Assembly: GCA_036583965.1 (NCBI GenBank)
Contig: JAZBQD010000034.1
Location: forward strand, 10,542,040-10,606,039
Length of the DNA stretch: 64,000 bases
Source: Prunella strophiata
Taxonomy: Eukaryota > Chordata > Aves > Passeriformes > Prunellidae
Direction: 5' to 3'
Below are positions 14,368-24,300 of the stretch, in pieces. The position numbers and the translations under genes are program-made. Position 1 is the first letter of the stretch. Every line of letters begins with the position of its first letter. The notes under the pieces were generated by a model. It searched no databases. It was not told where the DNA came from and saw only the letters and a program-made list of their open reading frames with translations.

Positions 14368-14468
14368 AAAAAAAAAAAAAAAAACAACAAAAAAACCAAA
14401 AAACCAACAAAAACAGCAAGATCTACCAGCACCAATAATAACAACAACAACAACAAAAAAAAAACCAA
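14368..14468. repeat. A-rich / (CAA)n low-complexity block
   Basis: A run of 17 A (14368-14384) is followed by A-runs broken by CC and C, then AATAATAACAACAACAACAAC and more A. It interrupts the CpG island. On the minus strand it is a T-rich tract within CNOT6 intron 1. It resembles a slipped A-rich microsatellite; I see no retroposon body or target-site duplication next to it. Confidence 0.8.
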
Positions 14469-14957
14469 CTTCAGGCTTCCAGATGCCATTATACTAATTT
14501 CTCTTAATTGCCTCTCCGATGCAAACACAGCCAGGCTCCTGCGCGGCGCCGCCCGGCCCGGCTCCCTCCCCGTCTCCTTCGCTGCCTCCCGCTCGCCGCT
14601 GGGCGCTCGCGGGGCTCGGCCCGGGGGTGCGGAGCCCCGTCCCCGCCGTCCCCGCCGCCCCCGCTCCGAAAGCCGCCGTTCCCCGCCGCCTCCCCGGCCG
14701 CGGAGCCTTCCCAGAGCGTCCTCGCAGCAGCGACTGCCCAGGCCCAGCACACCCCCCCGGACCCCCCCGCGGCCCGAGGGCCCCGGGCCCCCCCTGACAC
14801 CCCCAAACGACGCGGCGCGGGGGCTTCTCCCCGCCGAGCCCGGGGGTCCCCCCTGGCCGCGCTACCGCCGGTCCCCCCCTCAGCGCGCTCCTCCCGCAGC
14901 GCTGCCCCCCCCGGGCAGAGCCCCCCGCTCCGGGCCGGGCGCCGGGGCCGCCCCTAC

Positions 14958-14972
14958 CTGTGGCTGCAGCAT
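14958..14972 (-). other. Start of upstream ORF 2 in the CNOT6 leader, crossing the exon 1-2 junction
   Basis: On the minus strand an ATG at 14972-14970 opens ATG CTG CAG CCA CAG up to the donor. After splicing to 528 it continues out of frame across the CNOT6 ATG for 41 codons in total, then meets TAA inside the CNOT6 coding exon. The context has G at -3. It overlaps the main start and so would be inhibitory if translated. It exists only if this donor is joined directly to the acceptor at 528. Confidence 0.4.
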
Positions 14973-15072
14973 CCCCGTCCCCCCGCCGCCCTCGCTCCGC
15001 CGCCTGCCTGGCTCTTTGTTTCCTGCCGCGGGCCGGACGGGAGAGCGGCTCCCCCCCGCCTCCTCCTCACAC

Positions 15073-15096
15073 TCATTGAAAGCAAACAAGCATCAT
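15073..15096 (-). other. Upstream ORF 1 in the CNOT6 leader (7 codons)
   Basis: On the minus strand a tandem ATG ATG opens a seven-residue peptide, MMLVCFQ, ending in TGA at 15075-15073. The context GCCGCC before the first ATG and A after it is close to an optimal vertebrate start, so scanning ribosomes would be expected to use it if the transcript starts upstream. It ends about 100 nt before the next upstream ATG. That it is transcribed is inference. Confidence 0.5.
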
Positions 15097-15147
15097 GGCG
15101 GCGCTGGCGGCGGCGGCGGCTGCGGGCGGGCCGGCCCCCCTCCTCCG

Positions 15148-15211
15148 CCTCCTCCTCCTCCTTCCTCTTCTCCTCCTCCTCCTTCTCCTCCTCCTCCTCC
15201 TTCTCCTCTCC
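15148..15211. repeat. Pure pyrimidine (CTC/TCC)n tract, with CTCCG repeats after it
   Basis: The plus strand is uninterrupted C/T for 64 bp, mostly CTC and TTC triplets. It is followed by about four CTCCG pentamers to 15232. It lies at or just upstream of the expected CNOT6 transcription start. Such homopurine/homopyrimidine tracts are common in CpG promoters and can form triplex DNA. The long leucine-, serine- or arginine-rich open frames across it are artefacts of triplet composition. Confidence 0.85.
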
Positions 15212-15420
15212 GCTCCGCTCCGCTCCGCTCTCCGCCCCACCTGCCCAGGCCGCCCGCACTGCGCGCACGCTCCGCGGCCGCGGAGGGAGGCCGGGCAGGG
15301 GGCGGCAGGGCCGGGGGGATGCGCAGGGAGGAGTTGGGAGCGGGTTCGGGGGTACGGCCGCAGGAACGCGGCGGGGGAAAAGTGGGTGAAAGTAACGAGT
15401 GGGCTGCGGGGTGAGGCTCG

Positions 15421-18264
15421 AAAGCCGTGCAAGTGGTGCGTGGCAGGGAAGGGGCTCCAACAGGAGCCCGAGGAAGGCGAATGGGAATAGTCACTTGTTT
15501 GGAAAAGAACTTCTAAATTCTCCTTCAAAAGGCCAAGTGGGGAACTCAGCCTTGAAGTGGATGAGCTCAGACACGGTGCGGGTGATAGGCCAGGCGCTTT
15601 TTAGGAAAGAGAACATGTCTTCTATGTTTGTGTCTTTAATGGGAAACCAGTGCCTCGGATCCTTCGCTGTGACACACAGGAACAATGTCTACTGTGAAAT
15701 GTCCCCCAGAATCGCCAGCAGCACCTTTTTGAAACTCACGTTGCGACTCACATAATTTTCTCCAAGAAGTGATTATTGGATGCAAACCAAGATATTTAGA
15801 AAAATAAAGTACGTTCTCATTTAGTGTTATTATTACTGTCCCTGCACAACAAGACTTTATGATGAGAGATGCCAAGTGAAATTGTGGTGGTTAAGTGCCT
15901 TCCATGGTGTAATACTAGCAAAGTACCTAAATAATGACTTCCAAATTAAGGATTTTGTCAGTTTTTCAGAGAGTCAAAATGGTGAAGCATTGGTGATGCT
16001 GCAGCAAATGAGCACTTGGTACACACCACTTCATCCAAAGGAATAGTGAAGACAAAGACACTGTCCCAGATACCCACAACTATCCCAGAACCCTGTTTAT
16101 GATCTGGGAAAGCTGAATAGGAATTGAGGCCTCCATTTAGGTATAACTGGATATGTAGCTGGAAATAAATGGCACTCACACTGTTGTGCAGCCAGGCATT
16201 CTCTTTTAAGTTAATGTGAAAGAGGATGGTGCCAGGTCCAGCTTCTGAGGAGCACCACCCCCATCCGTGGAGGCCAGTGCTTTGGAAAACATGACCCTGG
16301 CATGCTGCTGACCAAACCTGCTCCCAGAACGTCCTCCACGGGAAAGGTTGACACTTGGTTGGAAATAATCTTGCTATACTTCAGATTTCTGTTCAGCCTT
16401 ATCATATCATATATCTGGAATGCTCTTGGATGATAAACTATCTGCTCTCCACATGGTGCAGTCCTGTGCTAAGATATCCGAGCCCGCTCCATTACGGATG
16501 CGCACGGGCTCGGGCAGAATGCCGTATCTGCTTCCCCGTGCTGGCTGGCTCTGGAGAGCTGACAGTCATTCAGAACCGACTCGAGTAGCTCTACATGTCA
16601 TTCTCCTGCACTGCATGTCTTTTCTTTCCGATAAGCAGCTGTCCTGCACATTCTTCAGTTAATACTTTCTGGGTCAGATATGGCCTCAATAGACTATATC
16701 ATTTTGCCCAGAGCTAATTCTCCAAAAGCAGTAGGAAAGTCTTTGAATACGTTGCAGGATTTTCCAGGAATTGCTGCTCAGCAAAGAAAATTCAGTTGAT
16801 CATAAGCCTCTCGAAAAATGCTTCCAGGGAACCTTCACTCCTCAGGGATGGATGCTGGGGTAATAGTACATTAAACATGGAAAGGTCTACTGACAAAGGT
16901 CCTGCAACACTGCAAGTAGAGAACCAGTGGCAGAAAATACTGTAATTCTCAAATAACTGAGATAAGCAAATGAGAACATTAGAGAAAATAATTTAAAAGC
17001 AGTTAAAAATAAATCTGTATATATTAACAGGAGATCACAGCAATTTGGCAGATTTCAAGTTAGTGAACTTTATTATGATTTTACAGGTTATTTATAAAAA
17101 ACCAGCAATATTTGAAGAGCCTAAAGTTACAGCCTTTTATGTCAACAATTTTTTTTTAACTGTCAGCTTGTGTGGTTTGAAAGAGCAGAATGTAGTAAAA
17201 ACAGGTATGTGGGGTTTTTTTTAGAAACTGTTATGTTCCACTGAATTTCCTGTGCAGCAGTGCTATTGCTCATCTGTATGTCTGATTAACTTTTGCTCCC
17301 TGAAAGTGTTATCAGACCTGTAACCAGGCAAACAGCAGAGCAGATGGCCAGTGCCAGTATCAGTGTTTCTGGTCTGGGTGCTTAATGAGATCTGAGAGTG
17401 TAACATGAGCCTCTTTCATTTTGTCTGTCTCACATGGCAGATATACTTGGTGCAAGTGCTCTGGTTGCTCAAGGTCACAGATTCATCAATCAAAAGAGAG
17501 CCCTTCCCATTAATCTTTTACCTGCCCATGACAGTTCCATACATCTCAGGAGCTGCCAAGTCACACTGTTGTGTGTTGTCCTGAGTTTGGGACAGTAGTG
17601 CTGTGAAAGACAACCAGGTTAAGCAGAAATTGGCCACCATTTAAAACACAACATTAGATGTACTGTACTCTGAATGTAAGTTTTCACTCATTAACTCTAA
17701 ACCAAAAATGCCTTTTTGTGCTGTGGAATAAGTCCTTCAGCTGGGCCAAATCTCCCATCCCACACAATCATGTGTCCCACACTATGCAGGTAAATGTCCT
17801 ACAACATTTCTCACCTTACACTTGGAGATAGAAGTATTTGCTGTGAGTGGTTTAAAAAATCTCAGTACCCACCACCATCTCCTCTCTGAATGCACACGTC
17901 CAAGGCTGGAGCTGGGAGTGTGCCTGGGAGGCCTCAGGGAGGCCACTGGGTCCATTTGACCAACACTTGAGGTCCTGGTGCCTCTGTGCACTGACAGAGG
18001 GATGTGAAACTTGTGGTGGAGAGTTGTCTTTGTGGTGGAGCAATGGTACTTTTTTGCTTTACTTAAATTGCTAAATTTGGTGAAAATATACTCTTGAAGT
18101 ATCTATATTTAGTTACACAGTAGAGGCTTGTTTGACTTCTAAGTTCTTTGTAGTAAAGGACATCCTTCATCCTGCATGGCTCATGCACCACCCCATCCTG
18201 AGAGAGAGCAGGCACAGAGGGGTTGTGACTTGTGGGATCTCTTGTGTCTGGGGTTACAGAAGAG
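15421..18264. other. Intergenic DNA upstream of CNOT6
   Basis: No gene is recognised. The only notable structure is the CpG-containing patch with the inverted repeat near 16478-16513. Open frames are short and resemble no family that I know. Confidence 0.6.
16478..16513. repeat. CpG-rich inverted repeat (9-bp perfect arms)
   Basis: CCGAGCCCG at 16478-16486 is the exact reverse complement of CGGGCTCGG at 16505-16513, with an 18-bp spacer that itself contains several CpGs. The surroundings are CpG-poor. It lies about 1.2 kb upstream of the CNOT6 promoter. It could be a retained regulatory element or a remnant of a mobile element. Confidence 0.55.
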
Positions 18265-18393
18265 GTGACCAAGGAAAGGTTCAGTCCTACCCACTCCCTC
18301 ACTTTGTGTGACCAAGGAAAGGTTCAGTGCTACCCACTCCCTCACTTTGTGTGACCAAGGAAAGGTTCAGTCCTACCCACTCCCTCACTTTGT
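18265..18393. repeat. Tandem repeat, 3 copies of a 43-bp unit
   Basis: Units at 18265-18307, 18308-18350 and 18351-18393 each begin GTGACCAAGGAAAGGTTCAG and end CCCTCACTTTGT. Copies 1 and 3 are the same, and copy 2 differs by one base (GTGCTAC against GTCCTAC). The near identity implies recent duplication. Confidence 0.95.
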
Positions 18394-21300
18394 GTGCCCA
18401 GGAAATGTGACCAAAGCAATGTAACTGGAGGCAGGAAAGGAAATGGGGAGGAGAGCACAGTTATGGTTAGGCAGGGGAGATAATGAGGAGGAAAGAAGGA
18501 GTAACTGGGAGATGGAGAGGGATCCCAAATAGGAGGGCAGAGCCTAATTATGGTCTGCATTTTCAGTCTGTGTGGGTATAGATACAGGGATCTGAACTGC
18601 AGGATGGTTTCCATGGCTGAGATCAGTGGAATAGCTGCTCTGAACATGGCATATGCCTAAAATGACAGGTAGTCTGAAAAATGAGGACTTGGAGCACTCA
18701 TATTGTGCTTCTGAAATCATTGCATTTTTAATGATTTCAGCCTTAAGTTTTATGGCCTGTTCTCCATCTACCGAGTGAATGTAAGAGCATCTTCTTTCAC
18801 AGCTGGATAGTAAAGATAAATCTTTGATGTTTATTGAGCATTAAAACTACAGTGAAAGCTCCATACAAAAAGCATTGAGGCAATTAATATTCCTGCTTTT
18901 CTCTGCATGGAATAGAGTTCAGTGGTTTCCAGAAGACCTGTATGTAAAAAGGTAATTGAAATCTCCCCTTATGCATATCCACAACAGAGATGAATTCAGG
19001 AATTTTAATCCTGGGATGGCACAATTTGTAGGTAAGGGCTTTGCAGTCCTTAGAATTACTTTAATATGCATTGTTAGACAAAAGTGGAATAAGTACTTTG
19101 AAAGAAACTGAATATGATCAAAAGCGCTTCTTTCTAGAAATACCTGCATTTTAGTAGGAAGACTTCCACAGTGAGAGAAGAGTTTCTAACTCCTTTTTGT
19201 CAGTTATGGATACTACTGTATCACTCTGCCACCACCTGAGATGCCTTGTGTATATGTTTAGATGACTCTTACAATTATTTAGATATTTGATAAATGGTCA
19301 GGATTGCAGTAGTTTAAAATGTGCATTGAATCTTTATCTCAAGCATGCAGATCTATGGAGCATTGAGTCACTGATACTTCCTAATGTGTACATTTGTGCT
19401 ATACTGTAGCAGTGAAGTAACAGATCTAAGAATGCCATAATTCTTACTTGTCCTAATCAAATATTAAAATCTGAAGGCTCTTAAGAAGCTGGATTTATGA
19501 ACCATGATGTTGTTTACCTCACTCTCATTTTTTAGACATAGGCTGATTCTTGCAGTTTTTGTTCCTAGAATCACCTCTCCAACTCTTGGTCACCTTTCTC
19601 CAAGAAGATATCCATCTTTTCATGTTAGAACTAAGTTAATAATATGAAAGAAAATGTTAATGGTATGACCTGCCTGTGTTCATTACATGGGCAGAGCTGC
19701 TGGTTGCATTCAAAGCTCTGCAAAAAGAGCACAAGGCTTTGCCTTTCACAGCAAAAGCTTTTATGTATGTGAGTGAATAGAGCAAATTGCTATGAAATAC
19801 CTGAATGCCCAGTTATGGAGTCACAACTGAGAGGTTAAATGCCAAATAATGGCATAATGTAAGATGGAAGGATTCTCTTTAATGGAAGGAAAACCAGTGT
19901 TCAAACTACCCATCCAGATCTTTGGTGTTTTCTACCATATCCTCTTCCCTTTGTACCCATTTTGGCGGCTTTTTCCTCTTCCTCTGTCAGCATCTTATTT
20001 TTCATCTTTATTCATGGTTGCTTTCTATGCTTTTCTCTAGCAACAGAAACATATTTACTTGCAAGCTGATCCCATCTGTGCTCCTGCATTGTAAAGCTTC
20101 CCCCTGCCGTGGCACTGCATGTCTGATGGAGCTTCATGCCATGGGTGGGAAGCTCCAGCTTTCCTGAGTGCCAGGATTTCACACCGTGGATCAGGCAGGC
20201 CGGGCACTGCCCACTGGGCATGTTTTTTTTTTTTTATAAAAATGAGGGTGGGCATTTTTTCTTGTATAAGAAAATGCAATAATACTGTAATCATTTGTCA
20301 CCTGACCGTTTGCTGGAATGGAAGAGTGCTGAACTTTTAATTTAATTGGGTCTCTCGTGCTTGCACTTCTTTCTGCTCATGAACCAGAATATATGAGGAC
20401 TATAACTCAAATATACACTAAGCTGTCCCTGCTGCAGTCTCATCCCTTGCAAATTAAGTAGGATCAGGAATCAAAAGAGATAACTAAGGAGACCTATGTC
20501 CTGGAGGAAATTACCGTGAATTACAAAATGATGGTTTCTCTCTTAATAAAAAATGAACTAATGCTCCAGTGTGACACTATGGAACTCTTCAGTTTATAAA
20601 GGTACTGTCTTTCAGGAAATATATATGTTAATCCAGCTGTCATGCATAAATTCTCATTTGGGGCCTGATCTAATTCCCATTGAAGTAGAGATGGACTCAA
20701 TCTACTTAAATTTCTCCATACAGTTTCACGGCTTTCCACTATCTTCATCTGTTGTATCACATTACTGTGTGTGGGTAGAGTTGCCACATTCCACCCATGA
20801 CACAACTGTTTCAGTGGCAAGGGAAGTGATACGTGCATATGGTACACACAGGCTTTACACAAACCGTATGCTTTCAGACAGCTCTCTGTGTAATTGGGGG
20901 ATGCTGGAGAGGCTTCCTGAAGAAAAAGTCCATTTACTACATTATTAGGAAATGTAGCAAACTTTGTTTATTACCCCCATGATGTTACTTTTGATATTTG
21001 AGGGACAGAATGAGTGATTTATTGTTTACCTTTCATAAATTAGCAAGTCAGATTAATTGCTTTGAATAGCAATAAAATGGTTGCATGAGGATTTTGGAAT
21101 CAATCTCTTAATATTATTATTTACTGTGTCAAATCTGAGGCCCAAATTCTGCTTATTTAACAGTGAGCAACTTCATAAAATTTCCAATTAAATTATACAT
21201 AGTCTTCTTTATGCAACGTGTTTCACATTTCCAGGATGTTGAATGTCCTCATTACTGAATGCTTTGTATAGGAGACTATTATTATTTATCTGAAGAATTT

Positions 21301-24300
21301 TGGCTAAGGGCGGTCTCTGGTTGGGAAAAGACCCTCCAGAGAATTGATAAAGTACACTTTAATCTTGAGGCTATTATAGGCCTACTGTTCTTGGGGTTTT
21401 TTTTGTTGGTGGTTGCAAAAAAAAATTACGGAATGACCGAATAAATTTAGCTGGTAGTTAAGTGTGGCTATTTCTGTAATAATATTATCTGAATTGACAA
21501 AATGCTTTCTTTAGGACATCAGGTATGCAGAGAGAGGGGACAACATAGTATTGGGCCAAACACCAGAAAAGCCAAAATAATTAAATATGAAAACTTTTCA
21601 GCCTCTCTTGGAGCTACACGTTAGGTTGGTCCCCACCTGTAGGGCCAGATCCATTGCTTTGGGATGTGCTGGATTAGGATCACCCAAAGCAGTGTGGGCA
21701 CATCCATGTGTGTGAGCTGCTCACCACAGGATACCCCTGCACTCAGAGGAAGCTGCTGTACCTTAGGGCTCTAATTGTTTTTTGAAGGCTTTGAAGGCAA
21801 GGCATTGGGGCTGAGGTGTTGAAACTGGAAGAGTTTTGTTTCCAAGCACTGGGAGACCTCTCTGAGCTGAGGGAACACAGGGTGGGAGGTGGCTCAGTGT
21901 CTGCAGCCATGCCAGGCTAAAAGGCTGCACCACAGAACAGCTTCTGCTCAAAAAAGGGTGAAAACCTACTTCCTACTTCCCAGGTGATAACTGCAGGTGA
22001 CAGGAAGAAAATTTGTCCAATGTTTACAGCTGATGATTGGTGTGGTACATTAAGGGCTTTTCTACTCCTTCCAAAATATTAGGCAGCTTGAATAAATGTC
22101 CCGGCAGGGACAAAATGCCAAGTTGAACAAGCCACTGATCTGACCTGCTGTTGTTTCCTCTGTGTCCAGAATTTTTGGTCTGCAAGATTAAAAAAAGGAC
22201 AAAAATTTGTCAGACAAAAAAACCAAAATGTTTGAGCCTAATGTAGCAGGCTCAGGCTAAATCACGTTTCCCAAAGTGTGGCTTTCAATATCAAGCCTAC
22301 TCCTGAGGAACTGGCAAATGCTCAACGAGCACAACACGGAGACAACTGGCAGCCTGAGTCATTTTCACATGTGATTGTTGAATGTGACAGATTGAGAATA
22401 GCAAGGAGTACGAGTTCATGCTATGAGAGTGAAGTAACCCAGCATCCGCTCGCTGGCTCGAGCCTACAGAGAGATGTGGAGTGCTGTGGCAGAGAAATGC
22501 CATTGAGGCTTTGGAAAAATGGCTTTAACACACATGTTGTTTTCTTCCTTTGCTCATTTTTATTTCACCAGAGAATGTTTCTTTCTTGTCTTCATCGCAG
22601 ATGGAAAGTTAGAGGAAAACCCTTGACATGTTTGTAAAGCCTGGATTAATTTATTTGCCTTTTTTGCTTTTTTTCTGATTACCTTCTGCCTTTCTACTTT
22701 TACTGATGCTGTATTGGCCTTTTTATTCCATAGCTCCAGCACGCTGGCTGTGCAGAAATGGTTTCAGATAAAACTGGAGCACGTTTGCTTATGGAAATGA
22801 TCCCTTCCAACCGACCTGGTGAGGGCTCCTTTCAGAGCAAACTGCAACAGGCTGGGGAAGTCCAGGGGAGTTACCAATGAAATATCTACTGCAACCCAAC
22901 CTCCTGTTGCAGTTCATCAGAGCATTATATCTGAGTCATTTATTAATTAGGATTAGCCATACTTTATTTTGACACATGTTCTTGAAAAAGGCAACTTCTT
23001 CCCAATTTCTTATTCAGAATTGTTTGACGGGTGGTCTCTGCCAGCACAGCTGAGTGCTTTGGCTGTTTGGGACATGTCTGAGTTGCTGTTTGGAGTCTGC
23101 TGCTCAGCTGTGTAACATTGTATGTGAGGAATTCCTTTGTTTAATCTTTGTAAAACAATGAGCTTGGTTAATTAGCTGTAGAGGTGTTTTGAGGGGTTTG
23201 GATGGGAGACACCACGGACCAGTGACATGTTGCAAAAAGAATTTGAGATGGGTAACATTGATGTCCAGGGCCCTCACGAAAAGAGAAGCCTCTGCACAGT
23301 TTGAGAAGGATAAAGGAAGATTTTTTATGTGTCCAGATTTTTTTTCTTTTTTTTTCCCCCTCTATGATCTTATGTGTTACCATAGGTTCAGGACTTATGT
23401 GGCTCTTTTTACAATTAGAACCAAAGCCTTTTACTCCCTTAATTCTTTCTTCATCAAGACTTTGGGAAGATGATGATTCCTGGGAGTCCTTTGGCTACAG
23501 TGAATGGTGAGTACCTGGACTGACTCCACTGGTCTCTGTTTTGTTCTACAAATAATTATAGGTGATACATTAACACAGAGAGCTGCCTAATGCACCGGGC
23601 ACGCTCTGTTTGCTCCCCACAGCAACAGAAAAGGTTTAAATGCATTCTTTGTGTTTGTGAGCTCTGGGCCGTTATTCTTGCCAGCCCGGGGTGATTTATT
23701 GCTTCAGATCTGAGTTGCCAGTCCCTGGTGGGGACGTGTGGAAGTGAAGTGACCTGTACAGAAATTGGTCTATTTAAACCCATATTTATTCAGTCGTTTG
23801 CCTTAATGGCTGTTAGTGACAGCAGCTGCCTGTCAGGGATGTGCCAGTGGGTGGGTGGTGAGGGGCCCCAGGAGAGCACCCAGGACATGGATGTCTGGAG
23901 CTGCCAATGCTGTTTTCTCCATCTTGGTACCTTCGTGTCTGTCCATGCATCTGACACCACAAGAAACTGCACCAGCCTGGGCACTTTTCTGACATTCCCT
24001 TTAACCTCATTTCCTAATTCTCTCCTCAATGCTGCTGTTTGTTCAGGAGAACTCAACAAAATGCCTTCTCTCCGGGGTGACTGGTGCCCCTGAGCTCCCC
24101 AAGACTGGCCCTACAGGGACTGAAGCTGCTCTCAGTGTCCTGGGGCCAGAGTGGGACCTGGGGCTGTGGGGAGACCGTGGGTGCCAGGCCCTGCTGGGGA
24201 CCCTGCTCTTCCAAATAACGGACAGCAGGTGGTAGCACATGTTCATTTCATCACTTTCTGGCTTTTTTAAAGAATTAGGCTTTGCAAAGCTTCATCTGAT

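Larger units (their letters stand above)
529..14957 (-). other. CNOT6: CNOT6 intron 1 (about 14.4 kb, AT-rich)
   Basis: This interval lies between the donor at 14957 in the CpG island and the acceptor at 529. Most of it is AT-rich sequence without recognisable coding potential; its open frames (for example 1989-2423 plus, 144 codons) show no family motif. It contains an AT-rich low-complexity patch near 6780-6900, a CR1-like fragment at 13486-13531, a weaker one near 10203-10240, and at its 5' end a second CpG-rich block at 13690-14330. Additional untranslated exons could be hidden here; sequence alone cannot exclude them. Confidence 0.75.
14958..15230 (-). other. CNOT6: CNOT6 exon 1 (5' UTR, non-coding); 5' end uncertain
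   Basis: On the minus strand a GC-rich leader ends with GCTGCAGCCACAG at 14958, directly followed by the strong donor GTAGGG (14957-14952). Splicing to the acceptor at 529/528 places the CNOT6 ATG two bases into the next exon, as expected for a gene whose start codon lies in exon 2. The donor position is well supported. The transcription start is not visible, and 15230 is only a guess inside the CpG island. Two upstream ATGs lie in this exon (15096 and 14972) and are listed separately. Confidence 0.65.
13690..15420. promoter_or_regulatory. CpG island with the CNOT6 promoter
   Basis: CpG dinucleotides and GC content rise sharply at about 13690 and fall at about 15420. An A-rich stretch (14320-14520) splits the island into two parts. 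The right part contains the CNOT6 exon 1 donor. Upstream of it on the minus strand are a GGGGGCGG box (around 15299) and an NRF1-like CTGCGCGCACGC (around 15260). No TATA box is evident, which is normal for a housekeeping CpG promoter. The left part carries two ATTGG (inverted CCAAT) boxes and could be a separate promoter. Boundaries were judged by eye. Confidence 0.85.

Noticed and set aside
14353..15414. 353-codon plus-strand frame (and overlapping frames of 293, 133 and 131 codons) in the CpG island
   Set aside because: Composition is only Pro/Ser/Arg/Ala from GC-rich and CTC-repeat DNA preceded by a poly-Lys/Asn run from the A-rich block. The stretch runs antisense to the CNOT6 leader and shows no domain.
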